Origin: Aeolococcus sp035552595
GTDB taxonomy: Bacteria; Chloroflexota; Dormibacteria; Aeolococcales; Aeolococcaceae
Assembly: GCA_035552595.1 (NCBI GenBank)
Contig: DASZKZ010000002.1
Coordinates: 1 to 56,137 of the forward strand
Length of the DNA: 56,137 nucleotides
Reading direction: 5' to 3'
Below the pieces are notes generated by a model that was not told where the DNA came from, did not search any database, and worked only from the letters and a program-made list of their open reading frames with translations. The translations under genes were made by a program, and so were the position numbers. Shown here one piece after another: positions 1 through 7,950 of this stretch. Each line of letters begins with the position of its first letter. Position 1 is the first letter of the stretch.

Positions 1-141
1 CATCACCACGCCGTCGGCACCGACCATCTGCGGTACATGGCTCGCGAGATCGGCGACGACGGCATCGCCGCCCTTCGCGCGCTGGCACGGCAGCTCGACC
101 CCACCGGCATCATGAACCCGGGGAAGCTGCTCCCGGACTGA
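1..141 (+). CDS. C-terminal end of an FAD-linked oxidase (GlcD / alkyl-DHAP synthase-like), partial
   Basis: Only the last 46 codons are in the window. The reading frame opens at base 1 and stops with TGA at 139-141. The residues HHHAVGTDH followed later by DPTGIMNPGKLLPD are the C-terminal signature of FAD-binding oxidases of the vanillyl-alcohol oxidase superfamily: the His cluster resembles alkyldihydroxyacetonephosphate synthase and the DP.GIMNPGK tail is shared with glycolate oxidase subunit GlcD. The substrate cannot be decided from this fragment. Confidence 0.75.
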   Translation, partial: HHHAVGTDHLRYMAREIGDDGIAALRALARQLDPTGIMNPGKLLPD

Positions 142-142
142 C

Positions 143-219
143 TGGTACCCCGTATCGGATTCGAACCGATGATCTCCGCCTTGAGAGGGCGGTGTCCTGG
201 GCCACTAGACGAACGGGGC
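143..219 (-). tRNA. tRNA-Glu (CTC)
   Basis: Read on the minus strand, a full cloverleaf is visible. The 7-bp acceptor stem is GCCCCGT/ACGGGGT with a G-U first pair. The anticodon loop CTCTCAA gives CTC (decodes GAG), and the T loop is TTCGAAT. The discriminator is A, followed by an encoded CCA at 143-145. It lies 50 bases downstream of argS on the same strand. Confidence 0.95.
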
Positions 220-269
220 AGGGCCTGCGAAGTATACGAGCCCGCCGAACGAGGTCCCGGGCAGTACCG

Positions 270-1916
270 CTACATCCGGTCCGGCGCTGACATGCCCATC
301 AAGTGAAGAGTGCGCGCCAGGGTCACCCGCACCGCCGCGGCGAGGTGGAGGCGGGCGGTGCTCAGCGCGGGTGCGCTGGTGTCGACGATTCGATGGTCGT
401 GGTAGTAGCGATGCCACGCCGCGGCCAGGTCGTGCGCGTAGAAGGTGAGGCGGTGCGGCTCGAGGTCGCGCGCGATGCTCCGCACCACCTCGGGGAGGTC
501 GAGGAGCAGCTGGATCAGCGGTGACTCGTCAGCCCCGAGCAGGGCCGGATCCGGGCTGTCCGTGGCGATGCCGTCCGCCTCGGCCTGCCGGAAGACACCG
601 GCGCAGCGCGCGTGCGCCATCTGCACATAGAAGACGGGATTGTCATTGCCCGCCTTGGCCGCCAGGTCGAGGTCGAAGTCGATGGTCGACCCGGTGCTGC
701 GACTGATCAGGAAGAACCGGATGGCGTCGCCGCCCACCTGCTCCAGGACCTCTCGGAGGGTGACGTAATGCCCGGCCGACTTCTTCATCTTGGAGCCGCC
801 CACCGTGATCAGCTGGGTGACCACCATGCTCACCCGTGAGTCGTCGATGCCGAGCACGCGCAGGGCCGCGAACATCCGAGGAAGGTGGCCCTGGTGGTCG
901 GCGCCGACCACGTCGACGGCGCGGTCGAAGCCGCGCCGCTCCAGCTTGTCGAGGTGATAGGCGACGTCGCTCATGAAGTAGGTCGGCATCCCGTTGGAGC
1001 GGACCAGCACCTCGTCCTTGTCGAGCCCCACCGAGGTGGCGGCGAACCACACGGCGCCGTCGCGCTCCACCACGCAGCCGGCCGAGCGCAACCGCTCCAT
1101 CATGGCGTCGACCGCCCCGCCGTCGAACAGCGACTGCTCGTGGAACCAGCCGTCGAAGCGGACCCCCAGGCGCTCCAGGTCCTGACGGATCTCGGCGAGC
1201 TGAGCGGCGATGCCGTGCTCACCGAGCAGTCGCGTGTCGAGGTCGCGGAGCGCTGCCCCGTGTTCCGCGAAGAGCAGCTGGGCGGCGTGCTCGGCGGCCG
1301 GGTAGGGGTCTGGGGGCGGCGGCTCCTCGACCCCGCACAGCAGCCGGTAGTACCAGCTGCAGTTGGCGAAGAAGGTCTCCATGCGGCTGCCGGAGTCGTT
1401 GACGTAGTACTCACGCTCGACGCGGTAGCCGGCCGCGGCCAGGACGTTGGCGAGCGCGTCCCCGACCGCGGCGCCGCGGGTGGCGCCGAGGGTCACCGGT
1501 CCGGTGGGGTTGGCGCTGACGAACTCGACCTGCACCGACCCGCCGGCGGCGAGAGGCACGTCGCCCCAGCGCTGATCGGCCGCGATGATCCCGGCCAGCT
1601 GCGCGACCAGCCACGACGGCCGCAGCCGGATGTTGATGAAGCCGGGGCCGGCGACGTCCACCGACTCGATCAGGGCGCTCTCGCCCAGCCGCTCGCAGAG
1701 GACGTCGGCGATCCGGCGCGGCGCCAGGCTCACCGACCTGGCCAGGCGCAGCGCCAGGTTGGTGGCCGCGTCACCATGGGCGGGGTCCTTGGGCTTCTCG
1801 ACGACGATGTCCGGGCTTCCGTCGACCCCCGGAAGGGCCCCCGCGCCGACGGCTCTCTCGAAGGCGGCGGCGAGCTCGGCGCCGACCGCTTCCGCCACCG
1901 ATTTCGCCTCTGCCAC
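270..1916 (-). CDS. argS: Arginine--tRNA ligase
   Basis: Cytosolic class I aminoacyl-tRNA synthetase that charges tRNA-Arg; 548 aa from the chosen start. The N-terminal additional domain is followed by VEFVSANPTGP, the class I fold, the KMSKS-loop equivalent KMKKSAG near residue 375 and the C-terminal helical DALR domain. The HIGH motif that normally follows PTGP (HVGH) reads TLGA near residue 140, so both histidines are missing. GTG at 1916 is preferred because GGAGG lies 5 bases upstream. A TTG at 1940, 9 bases after a TACACT hexamer, would be a leaderless alternative. An ATG-type extension to 1988 lacks support. Confidence 0.93.
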   Translation of the reverse strand: MAEAKSVAEAVGAELAAAFERAVGAGALPGVDGSPDIVVEKPKDPAHGDAATNLALRLARSVSLAPRRIADVLCERLGESALIESVDVAGPGFINIRLRPSWLVAQLAGIIAADQRWGDVPLAAGGSVQVEFVSANPTGPVTLGATRGAAVGDALANVLAAAGYRVEREYYVNDSGSRMETFFANCSWYYRLLCGVEEPPPPDPYPAAEHAAQLLFAEHGAALRDLDTRLLGEHGIAAQLAEIRQDLERLGVRFDGWFHEQSLFDGGAVDAMMERLRSAGCVVERDGAVWFAATSVGLDKDEVLVRSNGMPTYFMSDVAYHLDKLERRGFDRAVDVVGADHQGHLPRMFAALRVLGIDDSRVSMVVTQLITVGGSKMKKSAGHYVTLREVLEQVGGDAIRFFLISRSTGSTIDFDLDLAAKAGNDNPVFYVQMAHARCAGVFRQAEADGIATDSPDPALLGADESPLIQLLLDLPEVVRSIARDLEPHRLTFYAHDLAAAWHRYYHDHRIVDTSAPALSTARLHLAAAVRVTLARTLHLMGMSAPDRM

Positions 1917-1949
1917 CGGCCCCTCCGTCGAGATCCTCAAGGAGGCGCC

Positions 1950-1955
1950 AGTGTA
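1950..1955 (-). promoter_or_regulatory. -10 hexamer TACACT upstream of argS
   Basis: On the minus strand TACACT lies 33 bases before the GTG start of argS and 9 bases before an in-frame TTG at 1940. No convincing -35 is visible. Confidence 0.4.
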
Positions 1956-2006
1956 GTGGGCGCCCCAAGCCGGCTCGTGAGAGAGCACGGGACGCCGTCC
2001 ACGGGC

Positions 2007-2012
2007 GACAAT
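2007..2012 (+). promoter_or_regulatory. -10-like hexamer GACAAT of galU, leaderless arrangement
   Basis: GACAAT ends 8 bases before the GTG of galU at 2021, so transcription would begin at or next to the start codon. No Shine-Dalgarno sequence is present. The same hexamer is placed equivalently before the GNAT gene that starts at 21637. Confidence 0.4.
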
Positions 2013-2020
2013 GCGCCGCC

Positions 2021-2884
2021 GTGGATCTCCGCCATTGCGTCATCCCCGCAGCCGGACTGGGGACGCGCTTCCTTCCCGCCACCAAGGCTCTGCCCAAAGA
2101 GTTGCTTCCGGTTCTCGAACGTCCCGTCATCCAGTGGGCGGTCGAGGAGGCCGTGGCTGCCGGCGCCTCCGAGATGGTGGTGGTGATCAGCGAGGGCAAG
2201 GAGCTGATCCAGCAGCACTTCACCGCTCAGCCCGCGCTCGAGGCCCTGCTCGAGGAGCGCGGCAAGCTCGAGGAGCTGGCGGCGGTGCGAGCCAGCGATC
2301 ACCTGGCGTCCTTCACCTGGGTGCGCCAGGACGAGCCGCTGGGGCTGGGACACGCGGTGCTCTGCGCCGCGGACGCCGTCGGCGACCGCCCCTTCCTCTG
2401 CATGCTCCCCGACGACCTCTCCCACGGCCCTGCGCCCGTGCTGCGCCAGCTGGTCGACGCGCACCAGCAGTACCGCACCCCCATCCTGGCGCTGATGCGG
2501 GTGACGCCCGACCAGATCTCCCGCTACGGCTGCGCGGCCATCGCCGAGTCGCACGGCCGGGTGCATCGGATCAGCGCGGTGGTGGAGAAGCCCGACCCCA
2601 AGGATGCTCCGAGTGATCTGGCCATCATGGGCCGGTACGTGCTCACCCCGGGAATCTTCGACGCCTTGCGCGCCATCAGGCCTGGAGCGGGCGGCGAGAT
2701 CCAGCTCACCGACGGCATCGGGGCGCTCCTCGGCGAGGGACCCGTCCACGGCGTCGAGTTCACCGGTGAGCTGCTCGACGTGGGCACGCCGGCCGGCTGG
2801 CTGGCCACCAACGCCAGGCTGGCCCTCGACGATCCCCTTCTGGCCGCGGCCCTGCGTGGCGCCCTGGAGCCGGTCACCGCATGA
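2021..2884 (+). CDS. galU: UTP--glucose-1-phosphate uridylyltransferase
   Basis: Makes UDP-glucose from UTP and glucose-1-phosphate for envelope polysaccharides and glycolipids. 287 aa, normal length. The nucleotide-binding signature GLGTRFLPATKALPKE is at residues 12-27, and VVEKP and the typical GalU tail (LDVGTPAGWL) follow in order. The GTG start at 2021 has no ribosome site but sits 8 bases after a GACAAT hexamer. Its stop overlaps the next start as ATGA, so the downstream membrane protein is translationally coupled to it. Confidence 0.95.
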   Translation: MDLRHCVIPAAGLGTRFLPATKALPKELLPVLERPVIQWAVEEAVAAGASEMVVVISEGKELIQQHFTAQPALEALLEERGKLEELAAVRASDHLASFTWVRQDEPLGLGHAVLCAADAVGDRPFLCMLPDDLSHGPAPVLRQLVDAHQQYRTPILALMRVTPDQISRYGCAAIAESHGRVHRISAVVEKPDPKDAPSDLAIMGRYVLTPGIFDALRAIRPGAGGEIQLTDGIGALLGEGPVHGVEFTGELLDVGTPAGWLATNARLALDDPLLAAALRGALEPVTA

Positions 2885-3330
2885 GCCTCTTCCGGCGCGA
2901 GTGGGGAGCCATCACCTTCGTCCTCACCGTCCTCATCGGCGCGGTCGCGGTGGCCATCTCCCTGGTGCTCACCGGGTCCCATCAGCCCCCGGTTCCTCCG
3001 CTGCCGCCATGCCCGTCGTACACACCGTACGTGGTCACCCCGACCCCCTCGCCGACGCCCAAGACCACGCCCACGGCGAGCCCCCACGCCAGCGCCAGCC
3101 CCTCCGCGTCGCTGACCCCTGCGCCCACCCCGACGCCATTCAACCCCGCGCTGGCCAACTGTCCGACCGCCCCGGTGCGGCCGCCCTCGACCGCGACCCC
3201 GTCGGTGTCGCCGGGCGCATCCACCTCGCCCACCCCCACGCCGGTGCCGACGCCGACGCCGGTGCCCACGCCGACACCGACCTCGGTCTTCAGCACGCTG
3301 CCGCCGAGCACCCCGACGCCGACGCCGTAG
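2881..3330 (+). CDS. Pro/Thr/Ser-rich single-pass membrane protein coupled to galU
   Basis: 149 aa. Residues about 10-31 form one membrane helix (ITFVLTVLIGAVAVAISLVL). The rest is a low-complexity extracytoplasmic tail rich in PTPSPTP-type repeats with only two cysteines (CPSYTP and LANCPT). It could be a signal-anchored, heavily O-glycosylated or wall-spanning protein; that role is inferred from composition only. It overlaps galU by 4 bases, which suggests a shared envelope context. No enzymatic domain is recognised. Confidence 0.7.
   Translation: MSLFRREWGAITFVLTVLIGAVAVAISLVLTGSHQPPVPPLPPCPSYTPYVVTPTPSPTPKTTPTASPHASASPSASLTPAPTPTPFNPALANCPTAPVRPPSTATPSVSPGASTSPTPTPVPTPTPVPTPTPTSVFSTLPPSTPTPTP
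3041..3327 (+). repeat. Degenerate PT/ATP-coding tandem repeat
   Basis: Imperfect short units such as ccgacgcc and cccacgccg repeat in frame and encode the PTPTP tail of the membrane protein. The tract is expected to vary in length between strains by slippage. Confidence 0.6.
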
Positions 3331-3342
3331 AGCGCCGCGCTC
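3330..3342. terminator. Short hairpin between convergent genes
   Basis: GAGCG-CCG-CGCTC, a 5-bp stem with a 3-base loop, fills the gap between the end of the membrane protein gene and the end of the convergent gene. No U tract is present. Confidence 0.3.
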
Positions 3343-3852
3343 TCAAGCGGCCAGCAGCAGCGTCCCGTTCTCCACGCTGATGGCGGTGCGGCGCAGCTCC
3401 AGGTCCACCAGGGGGGGATGCCCGACGTCGAGGACCACCGCGATGCTGTCGGCGAGACACAGCCCGCCGAGGCGCACGCAGTCGCGCAGGAACGTGAATG
3501 CCAGGGGGCGAACCAGGTTCCAGATGTACTGACGCCCTGCCTGCGCGTCATCGGCGGCGAGGTCGCGCAGGCTGTGATCACGGAAGGCCAGCACGCAGAC
3601 CTCGTCGGTCAGCTGCACCGGCGCCGTCCAGCTGTAGGCCTCGTCGTCGCCGCCCGCGATGATCATCGAGTCCTTGGCGGTGAACAGGCTGAGGCGCTGC
3701 ACCAGCCGCGCCATGGGCCGCGGCGGCCCCTCGATGATGAAGGGCACATCGCGCAGCCGCTCGTTCCACCCCTGCGCCGGATAGCGAGCGCTGAAGCCAA
3801 CATCGCCCACACCGCTGAAGGGTGAGGGCACCTTGATGACCAGCTCCTCCAT
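3343..3852 (-). CDS. Conserved-looking hypothetical protein, unrecognised
   Basis: 169 aa, soluble, beginning MEELVIKVPSPF. No family is recognised and no signal peptide or membrane helix is seen. The composition (alternating beta-like segments, FTAKDSMIIAGGDDE, RDHSLRDLAADDA) is that of a folded cytosolic protein. The start at 3852 is chosen over the ATG at 3870 because a TAGATT hexamer at 3861-3866 ends 8 bases upstream, giving a leaderless start; the 3870 ATG would lie upstream of that promoter. It is divergent from the CoA-transferase gene. Confidence 0.6.
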   Translation of the reverse strand: MEELVIKVPSPFSGVGDVGFSARYPAQGWNERLRDVPFIIEGPPRPMARLVQRLSLFTAKDSMIIAGGDDEAYSWTAPVQLTDEVCVLAFRDHSLRDLAADDAQAGRQYIWNLVRPLAFTFLRDCVRLGGLCLADSIAVVLDVGHPPLVDLELRRTAISVENGTLLLAA

Positions 3853-3860
3853 GGACTTCG

Positions 3861-3866
3861 AATCTA
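3861..3866 (-). promoter_or_regulatory. -10 hexamer TAGATT, leaderless
   Basis: On the minus strand TAGATT ends 8 bases before the ATG at 3852. This supports the shorter start of the hypothetical gene. Confidence 0.45.
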
Positions 3867-3920
3867 CCATGCGCGGACGCGGCGCGCGGTCGCAATCGCG
3901 TGGGCGCCGGACCCCTGCAC

Positions 3921-3926
3921 TAGACT
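3921..3926 (+). promoter_or_regulatory. -10 hexamer TAGACT, leaderless
   Basis: TAGACT is followed by 9 bases and then the ATG of the CoA-transferase gene at 3936. No ribosome site is present. Confidence 0.5.
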
Positions 3927-3935
3927 CGCCACCCG

Positions 3936-5081
3936 ATGCCCCTGACAGGTGTGCGCGTTCTCGACCTCAGCCGTCTGCTCCCGGGGCCGTTCGCCACCAT
4001 GATCCTGGCGGGGCTCGGCGCCGAGGTCATCAAGGTGGAGGACCTCGAGGGCGGCGACTATCTGCGCTGGGTGCCCCCGCTCGAGGCCGGCACCTCGGTG
4101 ATGTTCACCGCCCTCAACCGGGGCAAGAGGTCGCTGCGCCTCGATCTCAAGTCGGCGCGCGGGCGAGAGCTGTTCCTCGAGCTCGCCGCCAGCTCGCACG
4201 TCCTCCTGGAGAGCTTCCGGCCCGGCGTCATGGACCGGCTGGGGCTGTCCCCGGCGTCGCTCCATGAGCGCAACCCCCGCCTGGTGATCTGCAGCATCTC
4301 GGGTTTTGGACAGGATGGGCCAGATCGCTTGCGCGCCGGCCACGACCTCAACTACCTGGCCCGCGCCGGGGTGCTGGCCGGCGGCGGAGGCCGGGGCGGC
4401 GAGCCGGTCGTCCCCGGCGCGCAGATGGCCGATCTGGGAGGGGGCGGTCTCGGCGCCGTGGTCGCCATCCTGGCCGCTCTGCGCAGAGCCGAGCGCACCG
4501 GCGCGGGCAGCCACTGCGACGTGTCCATGCTCGACGGCATGCTCAGCTGGATGTCGCCGCAGCTGGCGGCGGCACGGACGGGGAGCACCACGGCGGCCTC
4601 GGACATGATGCTCGACGGAGGCCGTCCCTGCTACCGCGTGTATCGCTGCGCGGACGGCTGGATCACGGTCGCCGCCCTGGAACCGAAGTTCTGGAATCGG
4701 TTGTGCGAGCTGGTCGGCGCCCCCGACCTCCGCGACGCCGGTCTCGCCACCGGGGATGCCGGGCGGCGCGCCGGCGAGCGTCTGGAGAGCGTGTTCGCCA
4801 CCCGCACGCGAGGCCAGTGGCGCGCGATCTTCGGCGAGGAGGACGTGTGCTGCGAGCCCGTGCTCAGCCTCGCGGAGGCTCTCGACGATCCCCAGGTGCG
4901 CCATCGCGCCCAGCATGACGGCGGGGCACCCGCGTGGTTTCCGGTGCGCGTCGACGCGGGGGCTCACGCACCTCTGGGCCCGGCTCCCGGGTACGGCGCG
5001 GACAGCCGCGCCCTGCTCGCCGAGCTGGGAGTCAGCGACGCCGAGTACGACCACCTGCTGGCCGACGGGGTGACCGCGTGA
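3936..5081 (+). CDS. CaiB/BaiF family CoA-transferase, alpha-methylacyl-CoA racemase type
   Basis: 381 aa class III CoA-transferase fold. The N-terminal GVRVLDLSRLLPGPFATMIL is family-typical. The segment GHDLNYLA with His136 and the segment QMADLGGGG with Asp166 match the catalytic His/Asp pair of alpha-methylacyl-CoA racemases, so racemisation of 2-methylacyl-CoA is the most likely role; a true CoA transfer remains possible. The downstream TetR gene overlaps by GTGA, so the pair probably forms a regulated fatty-acid or sterol side-chain unit (inference). Confidence 0.88.
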   Translation: MPLTGVRVLDLSRLLPGPFATMILAGLGAEVIKVEDLEGGDYLRWVPPLEAGTSVMFTALNRGKRSLRLDLKSARGRELFLELAASSHVLLESFRPGVMDRLGLSPASLHERNPRLVICSISGFGQDGPDRLRAGHDLNYLARAGVLAGGGGRGGEPVVPGAQMADLGGGGLGAVVAILAALRRAERTGAGSHCDVSMLDGMLSWMSPQLAAARTGSTTAASDMMLDGGRPCYRVYRCADGWITVAALEPKFWNRLCELVGAPDLRDAGLATGDAGRRAGERLESVFATRTRGQWRAIFGEEDVCCEPVLSLAEALDDPQVRHRAQHDGGAPAWFPVRVDAGAHAPLGPAPGYGADSRALLAELGVSDAEYDHLLADGVTA

Positions 5082-5707
5082 GCGCGCGTCCCGCGGCACG
5101 CCCGACACGGCGCAGCGCGCGCACGCGCCAGCGGATCATCGAAGCGGCCACCGAGGTCTTCGCGCGGCGTGGCGTCCACGGCACGCGCGTCGCCGACATC
5201 GCGGAGCGCGCCGGCATCGCCTACGGCCTCGTCTACCACCACTTCCGCAACAAGGAGGAGATCCTCACCGCCATCTTCGCGGAGCGCTGGGCGCAGTACG
5301 TCGCCTACCTCGAGGAGGTGGCCGCGATGCCGCTCTCCTTCCGCGAGCGCATGGGCCGGCTCGTCCATTTCTGGGTGGAGACGTACCGGCAGGAGACCGA
5401 GCTCATGACCGTGATGATCAACGAGATCACGCGCTCGTACGAATTTCTCGAGTCGCACGACATCACGGCGGTCCTGGCCGCCTTCGACCCCGTCGAGCGG
5501 ATCATCGCCGAGGGACGCGACAGGGGTGAGGTCCGCGCCGACCTCGACGCCAAGCTGGCCACCTACATGGTGGTCGGCGTCGCCGAGATGGTGCTCACCG
5601 GCTATGTGATCGGCAGCCTTCCCCGCACCGACCAGGAGGCGTACGTCCGCGACGAGCAGCAGCTGCTCAGCCTTCTCCTCGACGGCATGAGCACGCGCCC
5701 CGGCTAG
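5078..5707 (+). CDS. TetR/AcrR family transcriptional regulator
   Basis: 209 aa. The N-terminal helix-turn-helix is clear: RQRIIEAATEVFARRG, then VADIAERAGIAYGLVYHHF. The C-terminal ligand domain is helical and hydrophobic. The GTG start overlaps the stop of the CoA-transferase gene (GTGA), so it is co-translated with it and most likely responds to an acyl-CoA-type ligand (inference). Its stop codon overlaps the coaE stop (CTAG) at the convergent junction. Confidence 0.9.
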   Translation: MSARPAARPTRRSARTRQRIIEAATEVFARRGVHGTRVADIAERAGIAYGLVYHHFRNKEEILTAIFAERWAQYVAYLEEVAAMPLSFRERMGRLVHFWVETYRQETELMTVMINEITRSYEFLESHDITAVLAAFDPVERIIAEGRDRGEVRADLDAKLATYMVVGVAEMVLTGYVIGSLPRTDQEAYVRDEQQLLSLLLDGMSTRPG

Positions 5708-6315
5708 TCATCGGCGCGGCCCGGCGCGACCACCTCACCCCACCACGTCTCGACCTGCGCGGCGGTGGACTCGCGGCTGCCGCTGTTGTCGATCACCCAG
5801 GTGGCCAGCTCGCGCTTGTCGTCGATGGGGAGCTGTGCCCGCAGTCGCTGCCGCGCTGACAGGTCGTCGAGGCCGTCGCGGTCGCGGAGCCGCTCCACCT
5901 GAACGGCGGCCGGGGCGTACACCAGAAGGGTTCCCTCGAAGTCGCCACTCCGTTGCCCTTCGAACAGCAGCGCGATGTCGGCGACCACCAGCGGCGCCGC
6001 AGACCTCAGCGCCGCGGCGATGCGCTCCCCCATGAGGGCTCTGATGTGCGGGTGAGTGATCTCCTCGAGCTGGCCGAGCAGCCCGGGGTCGGCGAACACG
6101 ATCGCCCCCAGCGCGGCGCGGTCGACGGCGCCGGAGTCGTCGAGCACGCCGGCGCCGAAGCGCGCCACCACCTCGTCGAAGGCCGGCGCACCGGGACGCA
6201 CCACCTCACGGGCGAGCGCGTCGGCATCGACGATGGCCGCCCCTCGGGCGGCGAGGAGGCGCGCCACCGTCGACTTGCCGGTGGCGATGCCTCCAGTGAG
6301 TCCGATCAGGCGCAT
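5704..6315 (-). CDS. coaE: Dephospho-CoA kinase
   Basis: Last step of CoA synthesis, phosphorylating the 3'-OH of dephospho-CoA. 203 aa, normal length. The P-loop GLTGGIATGKST is at residues 5-16, followed by VDADALAREVV and the helical CoA-binding section ITHPHIRALM. The ATG at 6315 lies 6 bases after a TAGGGT hexamer, so the mRNA is probably leaderless. The 3' end overlaps the TetR gene by 4 bases. Confidence 0.95.
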   Translation of the reverse strand: MRLIGLTGGIATGKSTVARLLAARGAAIVDADALAREVVRPGAPAFDEVVARFGAGVLDDSGAVDRAALGAIVFADPGLLGQLEEITHPHIRALMGERIAAALRSAAPLVVADIALLFEGQRSGDFEGTLLVYAPAAVQVERLRDRDGLDDLSARQRLRAQLPIDDKRELATWVIDNSGSRESTAAQVETWWGEVVAPGRADD

Positions 6316-6321
6316 CGCCGC

Positions 6322-6327
6322 ACCCTA
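6322..6327 (-). promoter_or_regulatory. -10 hexamer TAGGGT of coaE, leaderless
   Basis: On the minus strand TAGGGT ends 6 bases before the coaE ATG. Confidence 0.45.
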
Positions 6328-6368
6328 CAGCGTGATCACCAGCAGCCGGTCACGCATTTGGCCCCTGC

Positions 6369-6374
6369 TACAGT
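6369..6374 (+). promoter_or_regulatory. -10 hexamer TACAGT, leaderless
   Basis: TACAGT ends 8 bases before the lipoprotein ATG at 6383. The divergent coaE promoter is 42 bases away. Confidence 0.45.
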
Positions 6375-6382
6375 GCCCACCC

Positions 6383-7024
6383 ATGCGTCGCCTCTCTCTC
6401 ATCATGCTCCTCGCGCTGGCAGTGCTCGCCGCCTGTGGCAGCAACTCCAATGGCATCACCGTCAACTTCGTGGGCGGCACCAACTGCGATTCCAACGGCC
6501 AGAGCCCGTACTCGCCGTCACCGCCCAACACCAACAGCGCGCCGGTGGGAAAGCCGATCGACGAGATGCCCCACACCCACGTCCCTGAGGGGACCGTCGT
6601 GCAGTACAACCACGATCCCCCCACCAGTGGCTGCCACTACAGCCTCGGGGTCGGGGTGGCCCCGATCCCGCCGGGCGTGTACGGGCCGGATCAGGCCACC
6701 AAGGCCACCAAGCCGCTGACCGCCGAGTACTGGGTGCACAACCTCGAGCACGGCTACATCGTGGTCAGCTACAACTGCCCGACCGGCTGCGCCAGCGAGC
6801 TGCAGTCCCTGACCACCTGGTTTCAGTCGCTTCCTCCCGACCCGGGAGGCAAGGTCGCCTACGCCAAGTTCATCGCCGTTCCCTACCCGGCGCAGAAGGA
6901 CACGTGGGACGTCGAGTCCTGGGACTGGTTCGATTCGATGGGGTCGACGCTGAGCCTCTCCGAGGTCCAGAAGTTCTACGCCAACCACGTGAACCAGGCC
7001 CCTGAGGGCGCCGCCAGCGGCTGA
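6383..7024 (+). CDS. DUF3105 family lipoprotein
   Basis: 213 aa. A lipoprotein signal peptide ends in the lipobox LAAC with the lipid-modified Cys near residue 19. The mature part carries the DUF3105 hallmarks: HTHVPEGTVVQYNHDPPTSG, then VHNLEHGYIVVSYNC, with His, Asn and Pro residues clustered as in a metal or redox site. The function of the family is unknown. The upstream in-frame extension is rejected because the promoter hexamer and signal peptide place the start at 6383. Confidence 0.88.
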   Translation: MRRLSLIMLLALAVLAACGSNSNGITVNFVGGTNCDSNGQSPYSPSPPNTNSAPVGKPIDEMPHTHVPEGTVVQYNHDPPTSGCHYSLGVGVAPIPPGVYGPDQATKATKPLTAEYWVHNLEHGYIVVSYNCPTGCASELQSLTTWFQSLPPDPGGKVAYAKFIAVPYPAQKDTWDVESWDWFDSMGSTLSLSEVQKFYANHVNQAPEGAASG

Positions 7025-7056
7025 TCGCCACGGCGCTCCCCGGGCCCGCCCGCTCC

Positions 7057-7062
7057 TATACT
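7057..7062 (+). promoter_or_regulatory. -10 hexamer TATACT, leaderless
   Basis: TATACT is followed by 7 bases (caccgcc) and ATG at 7070. A very similar string (TATGCT, then 8 bases) precedes the MFS gene at 50537. Confidence 0.55.
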
Positions 7063-7069
7063 CACCGCC

Positions 7070-7594
7070 ATGTCGAAGGCCAAATCGCGGCGCGCCGCCA
7101 GTCGCGCGGCGACGTCGAGACCGGCCGCGGCGCCGCGGCCACGAGCGGGCGGCGCTGCCGTCGAGGAGCGCGGTCAGATCGCCTGGGGCGCGTGCGTGGT
7201 GGGGCTGGCGGCGGGCGAGGTGACGCTGTTCGTGCTCAGCAACGTCGGCCTGGGCGTCGCCAACGCCGCCTTCGGAAGCGCCGGCTTCCGCACCGCCGAC
7301 GGCGGCATCGTCGGTGTCTCCACCTTTCTCGCGGTTCTCTTCGGAGGATTCCTGGCCGCCCGCCTGGCGCGGCGGTTCGGCCTCTACCAGGGCGTCGTGG
7401 TCGGGGCCGGCTTCATCGCCGTCGGGGCCATCTTCCAGTTCGCCCAGGAGGCGCAGATCGTGCACAGCTCTCTGGCCAGCGGCACCCACACGCTGGTCGA
7501 CCTCGGCCCCATGAGCATGGGCAACCTGATCAGCGGCGACATGCTGGCGCTGGTCGGAGGGTCGATCGGGGGATTGCTCTCCAGGCGCCGCTAG
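7070..7594 (+). CDS. Multi-pass membrane protein, unknown function
   Basis: 174 aa. A basic Ala/Arg-rich cytosolic N-terminus (residues 1-35) precedes about four hydrophobic helices with Gly-rich packing motifs (VVGLAAGEVTLFVLSNVG, VLFGGFLAARLARRFG, VVVGAGFIAVGAIF, MLALVGGSIGGLLS). No enzymatic motif is seen. The architecture resembles small uncharacterised membrane proteins of the TIGR04086 kind; that match is weak. It stands alone with its own leaderless promoter and ends in a hairpin shared with the convergent HTH gene. Confidence 0.7.
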   Translation: MSKAKSRRAASRAATSRPAAAPRPRAGGAAVEERGQIAWGACVVGLAAGEVTLFVLSNVGLGVANAAFGSAGFRTADGGIVGVSTFLAVLFGGFLAARLARRFGLYQGVVVGAGFIAVGAIFQFAQEAQIVHSSLASGTHTLVDLGPMSMGNLISGDMLALVGGSIGGLLSRRR

Positions 7595-7622
7595 CGCCCC
7601 GAACGTCCCGGGAGGGCTAGCG
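7589..7622. terminator. Bidirectional hairpin containing both stop codons
   Basis: CGCTAGC at 7589-7595 pairs perfectly with GCTAGCG at 7616-7622. The loop is GC-rich with inner CCC/GGG pairing. The TAG of the upstream gene and the stop of the convergent gene both lie in the arms. Confidence 0.5.
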
Positions 7623-7880
7623 CGAGATGGCGTTCTCGCCGGCGCGGGCCCCGGTGGAACTGGTGACCTCGCGGCCGTAGGGCATGCCCACCAGGTCGAC
7701 CCGGCCCAGCGAGCGAGCGAACTCCAGGCAGGCGGACCGTGCGAACCTGAGGTGCTTGCCGGGGGTGTGCCAGGCCTGAAGGTGACCCTGAGCGACGGCG
7801 CGACGCAGCGTCGACCTCGAGACCCCGCACAGAGCGGCGGCTTCCCCGGTGGTCAAAATCTGTTCCTGCGTCACGGCCAT
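7617..7880 (-). CDS. Small MerR/excisionase-type helix-turn-helix protein (BldC-like)
   Basis: 87 aa. Residues about 9-50 form a winged helix-turn-helix of the MerR/excisionase superfamily: TTGEAAALCGVSRSTLRRAV, then HLQAWHTPGKHLRF, which resembles the BldC/SCO family wing. There is no effector domain. A good ribosome site (AGGAGG) lies 7 bases before the ATG. The intergenic region to the MoxR operon contains palindromes that could be its operator, so it may control that operon (inference). Confidence 0.8.
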   Translation of the reverse strand: MAVTQEQILTTGEAAALCGVSRSTLRRAVAQGHLQAWHTPGKHLRFARSACLEFARSLGRVDLVGMPYGREVTSSTGARAGENAISR

Positions 7881-7950
7881 TCACATCCCTCCTGAGAGCA
7901 GAGCCCGCCGTGGCTCCAAGCGGTCGGGTCGCCCGTATCCCTGACCCCAC

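Noticed and set aside
3041..3327. Short repeats considered as a CRISPR array or ncRNA repeat
   Set aside because: Units are irregular, in frame and code PTP repeats; there are no constant-length spacers. No CRISPR or cas genes were seen anywhere in the window.
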